Assembly (NCBI GenBank): GCA_029260695.1
Contig: JAJDCT010000436.1
Span: 1 to 5,558, forward strand
Source of the DNA: Phycisphaeraceae bacterium
Lineage (GTDB): Bacteria; Planctomycetota; Phycisphaerae; Phycisphaerales; Phycisphaeraceae
DNA length: 5,558 bases
Direction of reading: 5' to 3'
The first letter of the stretch is position 1. Every line of letters begins with the position of its first letter. This document shows, in pieces, positions 4,399-5,558 of the stretch. The notes under the pieces are model-generated. The model worked only from the letters and a program-made list of their open reading frames with translations, did no database searches and was not told where the DNA came from. Position numbers and translations under genes: made by a program.

Positions 4399-5558
4399 TC
4401 ACGGGGCTTGGGGATTGAGGAAACCCAGGCCTTGGACGCGTGCCTTCACAAGAACTCCCTCGGCCGGGACCAGCACGCGGGTCCCTGGCGTGTGATGCCC
4501 CCATTTCATCACCGCGAACACAACGGGTGTGTGGCCGAGCAGGGGTGAGGCTGCCGAGCTGGTCACCCCGCCGATGACCTTGTGCGTCGCGGTGGGCGAG
4601 CCGGCGTTATCGTCAATGCTATTGTCGGTGCTGTCTCCCACTGGCTCGGTGACTTGGGCACCTGCCACGGGGAGTGCTTCGCCTTCAACACGCAGCCCAA
4701 CCAGCACGCGCTTAGGATGGCCCAGGCTCTGCATCCGGGCGACGATCTCCTGGCCCAGGTAGCAGCCTTTGGTGAAGCTGACTGCTTCATCGAGCAGCCC
4801 GGTCTCCGCGGGGAGTGAATCGTGTCCGAAGTCGACGTGGAAGATGGGGGAACCCGCTTCGATCCGCGCGGTGTTGAATGCAGACCAACCGATCGGCCGA
4901 CCACGCAGGCTGGCCCGACGGCGCTGAGCAAATTCCGCCGCCGCGTTGGGATCCGTCTGGGCGCTCGGCTGGTCCAACTCGTAACCGGATGCGCTCAGCA
5001 GTGACTGATACACCTCCGTCGCTTTATCCGTCGGGACCCAGAGCCCAAAGCCCATCACGCCGCAGGCGTCCCACCTGTACACAGTCACCCGGACTCCTGC
5101 CAGCGTCAGCACATGGTGCGTCCCGGGCATGTCAGACATCGGTTGGGGGTCCTCTTCGCTGACGGCGCGAAGCAGGTTGACCGATGACGGGCCATGCAGG
5201 GCCAGCGCCGTGCGCTGGTCGGTCCAGTCCTCGATGGCTACGTCATCTGCAAACAGGTGTGATTCATACATCTCGCGGACGGCTGGCAGGTCGAACCGAT
5301 CCATCTCCAGCCAGGTGTCCGCGTCGCCGTGATGAACGATGATGTCCGCCACGACCCGGCCTTTCTGGTTGATCTGAAAGGCCCGTACTGTTGAGCCGCC
5401 TTTTAAGCCGTTGATGTCTTGTGTCAGCATACGGTGCAGGAAATCCTGGCGGTCGTCTCCGGTGAACCGCAGCACGGCCCTGTGCGGTAGGTGCATAAGC
5501 CCAACGCGCTGCCGTATCGCTGCGTACTCGGCCTCGTAGTGCCCAAACCCCTGAGCTA
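4399..5558 (-). CDS. ygfZ: YgfZ/GcvT-like folate-binding protein, 5' end cut by the window
   Basis: YgfZ-family proteins bind tetrahydrofolate and support maintenance or repair of certain Fe-S enzymes; they resemble the glycine-cleavage T protein GcvT. The signature KGCYLGQE is present at 4747-4770, with the family's essential Cys encoded at 4762-4764. Other family features are FLHRMLTQDI near the N terminus, GRVVADIIV after it, and GGVTSSAASPLLG in the C-terminal barrel. The frame stays open to the window edge: the 20 codons before the ATG at 5496 read GHYEAEYAAIRQRVGL at their end, typical of this family. The ATG is therefore internal, and at least 385 residues are encoded against 326 in E. 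coli. An Asp/Ser/Asn-rich insert of about 20 residues (GDSTDNSIDDNAG) lies before the barrel strand and looks like a surface loop. A gap of 209 bp separates it from the STAS pair. Confidence 0.92.
   Translation of the reverse strand, partial: AQGFGHYEAEYAAIRQRVGLMHLPHRAVLRFTGDDRQDFLHRMLTQDINGLKGGSTVRAFQINQKGRVVADIIVHHGDADTWLEMDRFDLPAVREMYESHLFADDVAIEDWTDQRTALALHGPSSVNLLRAVSEEDPQPMSDMPGTHHVLTLAGVRVTVYRWDACGVMGFGLWVPTDKATEVYQSLLSASGYELDQPSAQTDPNAAAEFAQRRRASLRGRPIGWSAFNTARIEAGSPIFHVDFGHDSLPAETGLLDEAVSFTKGCYLGQEIVARMQSLGHPKRVLVGLRVEGEALPVAGAQVTEPVGDSTDNSIDDNAGSPTATHKVIGGVTSSAASPLLGHTPVVFAVMKWGHHTPGTRVLVPAEGVLVKARVQGLGFLNPQAP

Overview
The window reads as an ordinary stretch of a bacterial chromosome with moderately high GC. 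It holds seven protein genes, with no RNA gene, mobile element or CRISPR array that I can see. The organism is uncertain. A pair of small STAS-domain proteins, a YgfZ-type folate-binding protein, a single-pass membrane protein of no recognised family and the mixed use of Shine-Dalgarno sites would fit a planctomycete, perhaps of the Phycisphaerae. That is an impression from protein style, not a demonstrated placement.

Left part (1-1932, + strand): a TetR/AcrR-type repressor, a DinB/YfiT-fold metalloprotein and a beta-class carbonic anhydrase (clade D, like mycobacterial Rv1284) lie in a row. The repressor has a near-consensus sigma70-type promoter placed so that transcription would begin at or next to its ATG, which predicts a leaderless mRNA. 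The 9-mer TTCAATAAA in that promoter recurs inverted just after the repressor gene, ahead of the DinB gene. It could therefore be an operator serving both. The repressor has a Cys at the position equivalent to the redox-sensing Cys106 of NemR, and several DinB-fold enzymes are thiol-dependent transferases. An electrophile or thiol-stress module is a reasonable but unproven reading.

Middle part (1956-4189, - strand): a membrane-anchored protein of unknown function converges on the carbonic anhydrase gene with 23 bp between the stops. Upstream of it lie two paralogous STAS proteins in tandem. They align without gaps from Ser60 to about residue 104 and share the candidate phosphoacceptor Ser60. 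The first in transcription order carries an extra 65-residue Pro/Arg/His-rich tail. No partner kinase/anti-sigma or phosphatase is encoded here.

Right edge (4399-5558, - strand): a YgfZ/GcvT-like protein with the KGCYLGQE signature. Its reading frame stays open to the window edge with family-typical residues, so the gene is cut at its 5' end and the apparent ATG at 5496 is internal.

I see no strong evidence for a wholly new system. The best leads are the shared-operator and leaderless architecture of the repressor with its neighbours, and the divergent STAS pair.
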